Source: a gamma proteobacterium symbiont of Taylorina sp. (GTDB lineage Bacteria; Pseudomonadota; Gammaproteobacteria; GRL18). Taken from it: a DNA stretch of 46,389 bases. Below, piece by piece: positions 27,327-34,687 of the stretch; position 1 is the stretch's first letter, and each line of letters opens with the position of its first letter. The notes beneath the pieces were generated by a model, which was not told where the DNA came from, made no database searches, and saw only the letters and a program-made list of their open reading frames with translations. The DNA is taken from the NCBI GenBank assembly GCA_025655455.1, contig JAHXIV010000002.1:1-46389 (forward strand), given 5' to 3'. The translations under genes and the position numbers were made by a program.

Positions 27327-28049
27327 ATGAAAACTAATAAATTTCAACTACAAGAACGTTTTAGTGTATACCAGGTTGCTTGTGTTTATTATGGGATTGA
27401 ACCTGTTGATGCTTTTTTTGCAAAAGATATAAATGAGCTTCTTTTAGTTGTCGATCCATCTTTTGGTAATTGCGTGTATGATTTCGAGGAACATGATCCA
27501 GATAAAATACAAAAACATTCTGATTTATTGTTACAGTTATTTGATGACTGGAAGTATAAAAATACAGACAGAGAATATGCAGGAAATACTAAACCTACTT
27601 TTGAAGATTATAGAGCAGAAGTTTTATCAAGAGAGTATTTAGAAAACTGGTTTGATTCTAAAGGTTTAGATTGTCCAGAAATCTTACTGCCAAGGAAAAG
27701 CAAAATAACCGAACTAAAAGAAGAGAATGAACAACTAAAACATAAAAATAAAGAGCTACAAGATAAATTAAACAAACAAATTGAGGACAACAAAGCTATT
27801 CAAAATGAACCACCAAAGGGCTGGAGAGCTGCCTTTGAATATAAATCTGATGGATTGGACGCTCTATATGATTTAATTGAGAAGTTTTATTTTGATAGTG
27901 AGGATAAACCAATTTATGACATAAAATTATTACCACAAAAGAAAAAATTGAGTTCCGAATGGTTGGCACCCAAAAAAGGAAGACGCACCCTAGATGAAGT
28001 TGATACGATAATAACCAGTAGAAAACGTAAAGGAATTAATGATAAATAG
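27327..28049 (+). CDS. Integrase-adjacent element protein with coiled coil, unknown function
   Basis: 240 residues from the ATG at 27327; a TTG at 27303 would add eight. The N-terminal half resembles the protein at 11424-12134 (FSVYQVACVYYGIEP; SREYLENWFDSKGLDCPE). Residues about 127-160 are a coiled coil (ITELKEENEQLKHKNKELQDKL). The C-terminus is basic. The same gene position beside unrelated integrases in two elements marks it as a core element protein; a DNA-bound regulator or maintenance factor is possible, but no domain proves it. Confidence 0.6.
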   Translation: MKTNKFQLQERFSVYQVACVYYGIEPVDAFFAKDINELLLVVDPSFGNCVYDFEEHDPDKIQKHSDLLLQLFDDWKYKNTDREYAGNTKPTFEDYRAEVLSREYLENWFDSKGLDCPEILLPRKSKITELKEENEQLKHKNKELQDKLNKQIEDNKAIQNEPPKGWRAAFEYKSDGLDALYDLIEKFYFDSEDKPIYDIKLLPQKKKLSSEWLAPKKGRRTLDEVDTIITSRKRKGINDK

Positions 28050-28065
28050 ATAAATTTCAAATAAT

Positions 28066-28166
28066 CAACTGCCAACCACTCAACACCGCTATGCATAAGG
28101 CTTTCAGTTAATTCCGGGAGCCTTTTTTAATGGTTGACAGTTAAAAATCTGCAACTGCCAACCACT
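28066..28166. terminator. Terminator flanked by a 15-bp direct repeat
   Basis: AAGGCT (28097-28102) pairs with AGCCTT (28119-28124) followed by T residues, ending the integrase-side transcript. CAACTGCCAACCACT occurs at 28066-28080 and 28152-28166, with GGTTGACAGTT, a partial inverse, between. The repeats could be operators for the next gene. Confidence 0.6.
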
Positions 28167-28256
28167 TTTGATATTTGACAGACAGCCAATTCACTATTTT
28201 AAACTTCACTCAGGTCATGACTCATACCGACATTTAAGCGACTTGAGGGAATTAAA

Positions 28257-28523
28257 ATGCAAGACATAGAGCAACAAGCTACTGAGATGGAAAAGCCGTC
28301 TTCTGATGTAGCAATAAGAATGAAAGAACTGGCACAACAATATGTAAAGCCTCAGCAATCTTTTACCATACAGAACACAGCAAAAATATTAGCCTGTTCT
28401 GTACCTACTATTTACAGGCTAATTCGTGATAAGAAGTTGAAGACTTTTAGAGTGGGAGCTGATCAGCGTGTACTTGCGGGTGAGATTAGTCGTATTCAAT
28501 TAGGTGAAGAGGTAACAATCTAA
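28257..28523 (+). CDS. Excisionase-like HTH DNA-binding protein
   Basis: 88 residues. Residues about 36-85 are a MerR/excisionase-type helix-turn-helix: FTIQNTAKILACSVPTIYRLIRDKKLKTFRVGADQRVLAGEI. This is the HTH_17 pattern of excisionases and AlpA-like proteins. The N-terminal 35 residues are an acidic helix. It starts a packed operon: its stop overlaps the next ATG (TAATG). The likely role is excision or control of the integrase. Confidence 0.75.
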   Translation: MQDIEQQATEMEKPSSDVAIRMKELAQQYVKPQQSFTIQNTAKILACSVPTIYRLIRDKKLKTFRVGADQRVLAGEISRIQLGEEVTI

Positions 28524-28759
28524 TGGATAACAAAAATAAGCGCACCGCCCTGGCAGACGGTACAGCAGATAACAAACCCATCATAACAAATATTAGTGAT
28601 GATATTCAACTTCTTCTATTCGCTCGTCATAGTATTACCGCAGCAACCGCAGGCATGAGGATATTACCAAGAGATGAATGGGAACAGTCATTTAGCAATT
28701 TGATGAAGAAATGTTCAGAAATTCTAAATGGATATGCAAAGGAGAATGATAATGTCTAA
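28523..28759 (+). CDS. Small hypothetical protein
   Basis: 78 residues, no known domain. The N-terminal 25 residues are polar, followed by two predicted helices (DDIQLLLFARHSITAATAGM and WEQSFSNLMKKCSEILNGYA). Coupled to its neighbours at both ends: its ATG overlaps the upstream stop, and the next gene starts within its last codons. Confidence 0.6.
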   Translation: MDNKNKRTALADGTADNKPIITNISDDIQLLLFARHSITAATAGMRILPRDEWEQSFSNLMKKCSEILNGYAKENDNV

Positions 28760-29159
28760 GAAATTAATAGTAGCTAACAACCTCACAAGCTTAGTTCTAC
28801 ATCAAAACAATGAAGTTGCACTTAATGATTCTCGTAGAGCAGCGCATATTTCTGATGCAGAAGTTAAGCAAACAGTCATAAATCATAGCTTATACCAAGA
28901 TAAGGCAGGCAAGAAATCATCCAGTCCTGCCGGCTTAGTTATGCAAATTAACAAAAAAGTTAAATCTCACTTTGCACTTTCAGTTGATGAAATGTCAGTT
29001 GATGAACTTTTGCTACTTGTAGCATTAAGAAATGCAATTGTGCGCATTATTACTGATGGCGAAAAGAATGAACTATTGAGGAAGGAAATAAAACGAGTCA
29101 TTTACGACACAATTGAAAAGTATGGACAGCTTATTCTTGGTTTGCAGGAGGTGGCATAA
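28752..29159 (+). CDS. Hypothetical protein
   Basis: 135 residues from the ATG at 28752, preceded by AAAGGAG; the frame extends upstream but without a better start. It has a helical C-terminal half (MSVDELLLLVALRNAIVRI; KEIKRVIYDTIEKYGQLI) and a polar N-terminus with no family I recognise. It overlaps the upstream gene by eight bases and abuts the DUF3102 gene, so it belongs to the same operon. Confidence 0.6.
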   Translation: MSKKLIVANNLTSLVLHQNNEVALNDSRRAAHISDAEVKQTVINHSLYQDKAGKKSSSPAGLVMQINKKVKSHFALSVDEMSVDELLLLVALRNAIVRIITDGEKNELLRKEIKRVIYDTIEKYGQLILGLQEVA

Positions 29160-30155
29160 ATGAATGAATTAATCACATATAAAAATAATGCTGTCATGTA
29201 TGCACAGCAAATTGAACTTCATAAAACAAATATGGTAACTCTGGCTGCCAAATGCGGCCAAGCTTTAGAAGAAGTCAAACAGGGTATTAATCATGGTGAA
29301 TTTGGTAAGTGGATTGAGGCTAATATGCCTGTTAACCAAAGGCAGTGCAATAGGTATATGCAGCTTTTTCAAAGTAAGCCTGAATTAGTTTCAAATTCGT
29401 ACCCGGGGACTACTTTAGATATTAACTCGGAACTATTAATGCTCACCACTGATGGGGATGTGGAAGAAAAAGTAAGAGAGGTAGCTGAAGAAGAAAATTT
29501 ATCACGACAAAAAATCAAGGAACTTACAAACCAACTACAAGAAGCAAAAGCAGATAAAGAAAATATTGATGAAACATCCAAAGCATGGCGGCAACAATAT
29601 CTTGATGAACGTAATGCCGGGCGAGAATTAGCTGAAAAACTTGAGGAAGTGAAACAAAGCAAAGTCACTTACATAAAAGATAATGATCAAGCTGTTAATC
29701 AGGAATTGGAGGAACTCAAAGTTCAACTTAAATCCCTTGAAGGAGACAAGAAAAAGCTTATTGAGGATCGTAAGGAAGCAAAGCGTAATTTTACTGAAAC
29801 AGTTAATACAAATGTTAAGCATAAACTTGAATCACATCAGCAAGAAGTTGACCGACTTACAAAACAAGAAACTTCTTTAAGAAGTCGTATTGATATCTTG
29901 AAAAATAATGATGCAAAACTTGAGGATGAATTGCTTGGCAAAAAGCAACGTCTTGAATCTATCCGTGAGGCTTTAGATGCGGTGACAACTCTGGCAGCTA
30001 ATTCATACGAATATCTTATTGAACCAGAACTACTTGAAGATAATAACCTCCTTTTTCATTGGCAGGATGTAATAAATAAACTGAAACCTTTGACTGAGAA
30101 TATTGAACTCGCACTGGTACGGCATAAAAACTCTGAACTTAAAGTTATTAAATAA
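29160..30155 (+). CDS. DUF3102 protein with long coiled coil
   Basis: 331 residues. Residues about 1-105 match the DUF3102 pattern seen in phages and integrative elements: an N-terminal helix, GQALEEVKQGINHGEFGKWIEANMP and NQRQCNRYMQLFQ. Residues about 105-270 are a nearly continuous coiled coil rich in Glu, Lys and Gln. The C-terminal 55 residues look globular. The function of DUF3102 is not established; its occurrence with ParB- and KilA-type proteins suggests DNA binding. It starts directly after the upstream stop with AGGAGGTGG as ribosome-binding site. Confidence 0.75.
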   Translation: MNELITYKNNAVMYAQQIELHKTNMVTLAAKCGQALEEVKQGINHGEFGKWIEANMPVNQRQCNRYMQLFQSKPELVSNSYPGTTLDINSELLMLTTDGDVEEKVREVAEEENLSRQKIKELTNQLQEAKADKENIDETSKAWRQQYLDERNAGRELAEKLEEVKQSKVTYIKDNDQAVNQELEELKVQLKSLEGDKKKLIEDRKEAKRNFTETVNTNVKHKLESHQQEVDRLTKQETSLRSRIDILKNNDAKLEDELLGKKQRLESIREALDAVTTLAANSYEYLIEPELLEDNNLLFHWQDVINKLKPLTENIELALVRHKNSELKVIK

Positions 30156-30158
30156 AAA

Positions 30159-30187
30159 ACGCCCTAGTAAGTTGATTACCAAGGCGT
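30159..30187 (+). terminator. Hairpin after the DUF3102 gene
   Basis: ACGCC (30159-30163) pairs with GGCGT (30183-30187), with an inner GTAA/TTAC pair. A run of A precedes it and AAAAAC follows, so on the minus strand it has a T run. It separates two operons. Confidence 0.5.
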
Positions 30188-30228
30188 AAAAACAAATGCG
30201 ATCAAACATTTATTGAATTAATTATAGC

Positions 30229-30690
30229 ATGAATAAAAAGAAAAACTCGTTACCTTTTGATAAGTCTGGTGGTGTTATTACCGTACAAAGAAGAATGCTT
30301 GCCTGTGATAATTATTTAAGCCTAACACCACAATCAAAGGTATTAATGATGTTAATGCAAATACACTGGAACAATTTTAAGCCAGTTGATTATGGTGTGA
30401 GAGAGGCAGCATTAAAAATACCTTGTGCATTTGACACTGCAAGGAAAGCTTTTAATCAATTACAAAAACAAGGTTTTATTAAAATGATAGATCACTCAGT
30501 TTTTAGTAGCAGAGTGGATAGTAAATCAAGAACCTGGAGATTAACTTGGCTTCCATTTAATAGTAAAAAGCCAACAAATGACTGGGGAATGTGGGGTAAT
30601 AAAATTAACTCTACCGACCTAAAAACGATGCCTCTGGAAAGCCACAGACCTAAAAACGATGCCTCTGGAGGAATAAAGCGAACTCACTGA
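30229..30690 (+). CDS. Winged-helix, replication-initiator-like protein
   Basis: 153 residues. Residues about 30-90 look like a winged helix (LSLTPQSKVLMMLMQIHWNN ... ALKIPCAFDTARKAFNQLQKQGFIKMID), of the sort found in phage and plasmid replication or regulatory proteins. The C-terminal 45 residues lack structure and are encoded by DNA repeats (30616-30669) read in two different frames, so the end of the protein seems to be shaped by the repeats rather than by function. A Rep-type initiator binding these repeats is plausible. No ribosome-binding site is obvious before the ATG. Confidence 0.55.
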   Translation: MNKKKNSLPFDKSGGVITVQRRMLACDNYLSLTPQSKVLMMLMQIHWNNFKPVDYGVREAALKIPCAFDTARKAFNQLQKQGFIKMIDHSVFSSRVDSKSRTWRLTWLPFNSKKPTNDWGMWGNKINSTDLKTMPLESHRPKNDASGGIKRTH

Positions 30691-30758
30691 CCTAAATACG
30701 ATGCCTCTGGAAAGCTAAGTCATTGATTCTTGAAATCCAAAACACTCGTATTTAGGTC
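30616..30758. repeat. Iteron-like repeats, three direct and one inverted
   Basis: The 23-base unit GACCTAAAAACGATGCC... begins at 30616, 30647 and 30689. The first two are inside the Rep-like gene, and the third lies over its stop codon and beyond. An inverted 13-base copy (TCGTATTTAGGTC) is at 30746-30758 and pairs perfectly with the start of the third unit. Because the first two units are read in different frames, the constraint is on the DNA. Confidence 0.85.
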
Positions 30759-30822
30759 ACACCTACATATACCAAGTAATAGAACTATAAAACTAAACAT
30801 TAAAACAGAGGGAGGTCTAAAA

Positions 30823-31110
30823 ATGGATTCTGAAATAACATTGCACGGTTCTGATAATGAGAATATTAATTCTGAGTCTTATGGATATAGTCAGGCAGTT
30901 TCAGGATTAATTCCTATGACGGATGAATACGACAAAATGTTTACGGCTGAGTGCAAATACTGGAATACATTTAAACAAGACAACTCTGAGTTATGGAAAA
31001 AGCAATTAAAACGGTTCAGATATATCAGGGGCACTATTTTTACTGACAGATTATTGAAGTGTATTAAATGGTGTACCAAAAACATTGATGTAATAAGAAC
31101 TATGGAGTAA
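30823..31110 (+). CDS. Hypothetical protein
   Basis: 95 residues from the ATG at 30823, which has a strong GGGAGG; the longer frame starts within the repeat region and is less likely. It is acidic at the N-terminus and helical and basic at the C-terminus (YWNTFKQDNSELWKKQLKRFRYIRG; KCIKWCTKNIDVIR). No known family, no membrane segment. Confidence 0.6.
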   Translation: MDSEITLHGSDNENINSESYGYSQAVSGLIPMTDEYDKMFTAECKYWNTFKQDNSELWKKQLKRFRYIRGTIFTDRLLKCIKWCTKNIDVIRTME

Positions 31111-31133
31111 TTCCGAATAATTCCGACAGTTTT

Positions 31134-31168
31134 AGGTGCTACTGATCTGATTAAATTAATAAGCACCT
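31134..31168 (+). promoter_or_regulatory. 5' leader hairpin before the nucleotidyltransferase gene
   Basis: AGGTGCT (31134-31140) pairs with AGCACCT (31162-31168), 12 bases before the ATG at 31181. The right arm lies in TTAATAAGCACCTGAG, which closely resembles TTAATAAGCATCGGGG before the gene at 32230. Confidence 0.5.
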
Positions 31169-31180
31169 GAGAATAAAAAA

Positions 31181-31756
31181 ATGAAAATTACATTAGAACA
31201 ACATCCAGAATTAAAACTGGCACATGAATTTATCAAAAAATTTCCAGATGCGGTTATTGCAGGTGGAGTAGCAAGAGATTTATTGTGCAACAGAGAATCA
31301 AATGATATTGATATTTTTATGTCAGTATCTAGTGATATTGAAAAGATTAATTATGGTATTCACATGGGACGATTCTTTAGTGAAAAAGGGTTTGATGGTT
31401 ATGAAACAAGAGATCACTATGGTTTTGATGGACACTTAATGCAGATTAATGTCGGCAATCTTGATATTTGTCTAATGACTAAAGATTTCTCAAAAACTGA
31501 GTTGATTGATTCATTTGATATGGTTTCCAGTCATGCATGGATGGAACCTACTGATGATGGTTTTGAAGTGAAGGCAACTGACTTGTTCCAGAAATTAAAT
31601 GATAAGAGGATTTTAGGTATTTACCGCAAGAAAGCTGATTTTCGTGAAGATCATATCCAAAGAATTTGCGACAAATATTCTGACTACTTACCGCTTGAAC
31701 TGGATAAACCAAAGAAAATAGAAAACTTTGGTGTTGAATTTATACCCGACTTTTAA
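31181..31756 (+). CDS. Nucleotidyltransferase-fold protein
   Basis: 191 residues. The signature of the DNA polymerase beta superfamily is visible: AGGVARDLL (G28, G29) followed by NDIDIFM with acidic residues D42 and D44, and a later NLDICLM that could supply the third carboxylate. Related proteins of this size occur in phages and their relatives and are thought to modify RNA or protein with nucleotides; some toxins share the fold. No antitoxin-like partner is certain, although the next small gene could be one. The substrate cannot be read from the sequence. Confidence 0.7.
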   Translation: MKITLEQHPELKLAHEFIKKFPDAVIAGGVARDLLCNRESNDIDIFMSVSSDIEKINYGIHMGRFFSEKGFDGYETRDHYGFDGHLMQINVGNLDICLMTKDFSKTELIDSFDMVSSHAWMEPTDDGFEVKATDLFQKLNDKRILGIYRKKADFREDHIQRICDKYSDYLPLELDKPKKIENFGVEFIPDF

Positions 31757-31810
31757 CCAAGGTGGCACTTTCAAAACTCTAACCTAATGGAAGTACCTAA
31801 CCAATAAGGC

Positions 31811-32101
31811 ATGAATATGACACACGATGAAATAAACGAGGTAGTACAAGAAATTCAACTTAGTCAGACATTTAGCAAGCTGCTTGAACTTAGTCAGACT
31901 GTTCCAGTTGATACGAATGACGAAGAAGAGCTTAAAACTGCATTATCCACCTGTCTAATGGAAATGGTCAGAGGGTTAGATAATAACTGCATTCATTTTG
32001 ATTCTGACAATGACAAAGCAATGTTTCATGGGTTATTAACCATATGCCTGACTATTGTCTTTGATGGCAAGGTCAATGCTGAAAAGATGAGTATGCAATA
32101 A
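31811..32101 (+). CDS. Small acidic hypothetical protein
   Basis: 96 residues, acidic, helical (INEVVQEIQLSQTFSKLLELSQ; LDNNCIHFDSDNDKAMFHGLLTICLTIVFDG). No family recognised. The internal SQTFSKLLEL/SQTVPVD repetition is short. The leader (31758-31810) can form an imperfect hairpin between GGTGGCACTTTC and GGAAGTACC. Confidence 0.5.
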   Translation: MNMTHDEINEVVQEIQLSQTFSKLLELSQTVPVDTNDEEELKTALSTCLMEMVRGLDNNCIHFDSDNDKAMFHGLLTICLTIVFDGKVNAEKMSMQ

Positions 32102-32179
32102 ATAAAACAATTGATTTTATGTAATCAAGACAGGGTAACGAATTATTTTATTGAGATTTATTACTATCATATCCAGTCA

Positions 32180-32229
32180 TTATTTGGTGCGGATGGCTGA
32201 GTTTATTAATAAGCATCGGGGATATTATT
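32180..32229 (+). promoter_or_regulatory. 5' leader similar to that at 31128-31180
   Basis: TTGGTGC ... TTAATAAGCATCGGGG directly before the ATG at 32230. It aligns over about 45 bases with the leader before 31181 and keeps the pairing GGTGC with GCATC. Confidence 0.5.
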
Positions 32230-32427
32230 ATGTATATAGAAAGCAAAGAAAAACCAGAACACAAAATGGAATATGGAAAGTTTTCAAAACTTATCGATGG
32301 TATTGAAAACGGGACTGAAAAGCCAATAATAAAGCGATCAGTATTTGACGAAATGAACCCTACTCAGCAGAGCATTTTAATGGGCAGACTTTCTGGTAAA
32401 CCTAACGGGGTGGTTATTGAGGATTAA
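32230..32427 (+). CDS. Small hypothetical protein
   Basis: 65 residues, ending RSVFDEMNPTQQSILMGRLSGKPNGVVIED. The NPTQQSILMG stretch looks like a short helix-turn region, but no family is recognised. The preceding leader is related to that of the nucleotidyltransferase gene. Confidence 0.5.
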   Translation: MYIESKEKPEHKMEYGKFSKLIDGIENGTEKPIIKRSVFDEMNPTQQSILMGRLSGKPNGVVIED

Positions 32428-32490
32428 AAAAATATTAGGTGGTGATATTTACTGCCTAAAACTAACAAGTAAACACTGAGGGTATACAAA

Positions 32491-32706
32491 ATGGATGACT
32501 TAGAGAAAATTAACAAAGAACTTAAAACCTATGGCCTAGTTGCATCTACGGCTGAATTTGGTATTGGTTTTGATTTATACGAGGCAAAACTTGAACTGGT
32601 GAAAACAGAATTGAGTGAGGATGATTTATTAGAACTCATAAAACGTGGTCATGATTTAGGTGTAGCAGACCGAGATGCTTTGATGGCTAATCTAGGGAAA
32701 GAGTAA
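32491..32706 (+). CDS. Small hypothetical protein
   Basis: 71 residues, acidic, two or three helices (YEAKLELVKTELSEDDLLELIKRGHDLG). GAGGG lies 11 bases before the ATG. Its leader (32434-32457) can pair TTAGG with CCTAA. No known family. It is followed directly by a 20-codon membrane peptide gene. Confidence 0.5.
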   Translation: MDDLEKINKELKTYGLVASTAEFGIGFDLYEAKLELVKTELSEDDLLELIKRGHDLGVADRDALMANLGKE

Positions 32707-32715
32707 AAATTTCTA

Positions 32716-32778
32716 ATGATAATGGATTTAATATTTGTGGCAGTGTTGATTCTATTTTTCACTGCCGGTATGGAATAA
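32716..32778 (+). CDS. Tiny single-span membrane peptide 1
   Basis: 20 residues, beginning MIMDLIFVAV and ending ILFFTAGME. An alternative start is ATG 32722 (18 residues). Nearly all of it is one hydrophobic segment. A second peptide at 34009-34068 is similar at almost every position (ILFLTASMD at the end). Two such independent frames of equal size in one element are unlikely to be chance. They could be holin-like, small regulators of a membrane protein, or toxins of the type I kind; no evidence separates these. It lies just before the Mu F-like gene. Confidence 0.5.
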   Translation: MIMDLIFVAVLILFFTAGME

Positions 32779-32788
32779 AGGACAATAA

Positions 32789-33892
32789 ATGAATGCCAAC
32801 GAAAAATTAATTGATGCTATTACAATTCACTTGGTTGATTTAACCCGCGTTGAACCTTCTATAAAGAATGATGTACTGGCTAAGTTAAAAGCTTTAGAAA
32901 AAGAAATTATTATGGCAATAGTGGATGCTAATCTTGAAGTTCCAATTAACCCTGCAGCAAAAAAGAAGGTGTTGAATAATTTATTAAAGACTGCTCAAAA
33001 AATAATTGAATCTCATTATTCGCAAATATCTCAAGATATGATTAAAGTTCAGGAAGATATTGTTAAAACTGAGTTCAAATTTGTGGAAAACTCAATCAAT
33101 ATTGCTATTGGTGCAACTATTGCAAATACTGTAATTAATAAAAAAGCAGCGACCACAATAGCGAAAGAAACACTTATTGAAGGGGCACCCAGTAAAGATT
33201 GGTGGGGAAGGCAATCAGTAGGACTGCATAGAAGTTTCATTGACCTGGTCAGGCGTGGTGTTTTGGCAGGTGATACAAATCAGCAGATTATTCAGCGTAT
33301 AAAAGGAACCCGAGGTAGAGGTTTTACAGATGGTGTCATGAATATTCCCAGGAAAAATGCAACCACTTTAATTACTACAGCAATTCATGCAGTAGCAAAC
33401 CGGGCAACAATGAAGGCTTATGAGGGAAATGAAGATATATCCAAGGGGTACCGTCACCTATCAACAATGGATAATAAAACATCCACTATCTGCCAGGCTA
33501 AAAGTGATTTAATTTGGACTTCAGATAAGAAGCCAGTCAATCATAATATTCTATTCGAAGTCCCTCCGATCCACTGGAATTGTCGGAGTAAAGTGGTATT
33601 AATCATAAAGGACTGGGACGAAATTACAGGTAAAACAAAAACCAAACTTGAGGATAAATTAACACCAAGGCAACGGGCTGTAATGGGTGGTCAGGCTAAA
33701 GTAGCTAATTATGAGGATTGGTTAAAAACTAAACCAAAAGTTATGCAGATTGAAAAACTTGGTCAAAAGAAATGGGATCTTTGGCAAACAGGAAAATTAT
33801 CTTTCAGAGATATGATTGACCAAAGAGGGAACCCACTATCCATTGAAGAATTATATAAAAAACTGGGCGTTCCTTTGGATAATGTGGTCTGA
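32789..33892 (+). CDS. Mu F-like minor head / head-morphogenesis protein
   Basis: 367 residues. The C-terminal half carries the Mu F/SPP1 gp7 signature: RHLSTMDNKTSTICQAKSD (C235) and VPPIHWNCRSKVV (H262, C265), preceded by a TTAIHAVANRATMKAY helix. In tailed phages this protein sits at the portal side of the procapsid and helps in head assembly or DNA ejection. The N-terminal 150 residues are helical. No portal, capsid or large terminase gene is adjacent, so the protein would have to work with a helper phage or be a leftover. It shares a transcript with the tiny peptide before it (11 bases apart). Confidence 0.85.
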   Translation: MNANEKLIDAITIHLVDLTRVEPSIKNDVLAKLKALEKEIIMAIVDANLEVPINPAAKKKVLNNLLKTAQKIIESHYSQISQDMIKVQEDIVKTEFKFVENSINIAIGATIANTVINKKAATTIAKETLIEGAPSKDWWGRQSVGLHRSFIDLVRRGVLAGDTNQQIIQRIKGTRGRGFTDGVMNIPRKNATTLITTAIHAVANRATMKAYEGNEDISKGYRHLSTMDNKTSTICQAKSDLIWTSDKKPVNHNILFEVPPIHWNCRSKVVLIIKDWDEITGKTKTKLEDKLTPRQRAVMGGQAKVANYEDWLKTKPKVMQIEKLGQKKWDLWQTGKLSFRDMIDQRGNPLSIEELYKKLGVPLDNVV

Positions 33893-33902
33893 GGATAATG
33901 GC

Positions 33903-34007
33903 ATGGATAATAGAGTGCTAATGGGCGGATGGTCAGCTCAGACTCATTTGAATATGGCCGAGGATGCTGTAATGAGGGCTTATCTTGAACTAAAAAGGGT
34001 ACCCTGA
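33903..34007 (+). CDS. Small hypothetical protein (34 residues)
   Basis: A 34-codon frame starting ATG 33903, 11 bases after the Mu F-like stop, with GAGGATAATG before it. It is amphipathic (TAQ-type polar start, then AEDAVMRAYLELKRV). Its stop lies two bases before the second tiny membrane peptide, which suggests coupled translation. Short length makes it uncertain. Confidence 0.4.
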   Translation: MDNRVLMGGWSAQTHLNMAEDAVMRAYLELKRVP

Positions 34008-34008
34008 A

Positions 34009-34068
34009 ATGAATTTAATCCTTATCATAGTAGTAATATTGTTTTTAACAGCCAGCATGGATATTTAA
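34009..34068 (+). CDS. Tiny single-span membrane peptide 2
   Basis: 19 residues, beginning MNLILIIVVI and ending LFLTASMDI. It matches peptide 1 (32716-32778) in length, hydrophobic pattern and the final T-A-(G/S)-M-(E/D). The ATG follows the upstream stop by one base. The two copies flank the Mu F-like gene. Confidence 0.5.
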   Translation: MNLILIIVVILFLTASMDI

Positions 34069-34150
34069 TTCAGTTATTGCAACTAATAACTAGATTTTGA
34101 TATTTATTCAATTAATACATACTCTATATATACTCTATGAGAAAAATAAA

Positions 34151-34504
34151 ATGGCAAAAGTAGGAAGAAAGGCAAAAACAATTAACCTTGATAATATCGA
34201 AGAATTAGCAAGCCAGGGATTAAGTCATGATGAAGTTTCCAGATTACTGGGGATGGCTGGGCGTACATTGTATAAGCACAGGCAATTCAATCCAGAAGTA
34301 GAAGCGGCTTATCAATCAGGTAGGAAAACAGCCATTACAACAGTGGCCAATGAATTATATGAAAGGGCTATTTATGGCGATACTGAGGCAATGATATTTT
34401 TTCTTAAGTGTCGTATTGGTTGGAAAGAATTTAGGCATACTGACAAAATAAAGGAATTTATTTGTGATTTAGGTGATCGACTACCAAGGTTGGTCAGTAA
34501 ATGA
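34151..34504 (+). CDS. Terminase small subunit-like HTH protein
   Basis: 117 residues from the ATG at 34151; an upstream in-frame start is less likely. An N-terminal HTH (NIEELASQGLSHDEVSRLLGMAGRTLYKH) is followed by a helical part with AITTVANELYERAIYGDTEAMIFFLKCRIGWKE, the typical pattern of phage small terminase subunits. In a satellite, such a protein could redirect packaging by a helper's large terminase. No large subunit is present. It shares a four-base overlap with a 30-codon frame behind it. Confidence 0.7.
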   Translation: MAKVGRKAKTINLDNIEELASQGLSHDEVSRLLGMAGRTLYKHRQFNPEVEAAYQSGRKTAITTVANELYERAIYGDTEAMIFFLKCRIGWKEFRHTDKIKEFICDLGDRLPRLVSK

Positions 34505-34593
34505 ACAAAAATGATCAGGTTCAACACCATGATTTTCAGGTTTTACTTACTTTTTCACCATTCAGGGAAAAACTCTCCAAAATATCATGTTAA
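34501..34593 (+). CDS. Possible 30-residue protein
   Basis: The frame starts with an ATGA overlap at the stop of the terminase-like gene and runs 30 codons. The product is polar with no known motif. It is supported only by the overlap, so it may not be a gene. The region up to 34687 shows nothing else. Confidence 0.25.
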   Translation: MNKNDQVQHHDFQVLLTFSPFREKLSKISC

Positions 34594-34687
34594 ATACACC
34601 CACACAGGGTAATTAACTATCAATAAACTTTCTCATGCTGGTGAGACTGCCAAATAAAAACGAACGGCAAAATGAACGGTGAATTAT

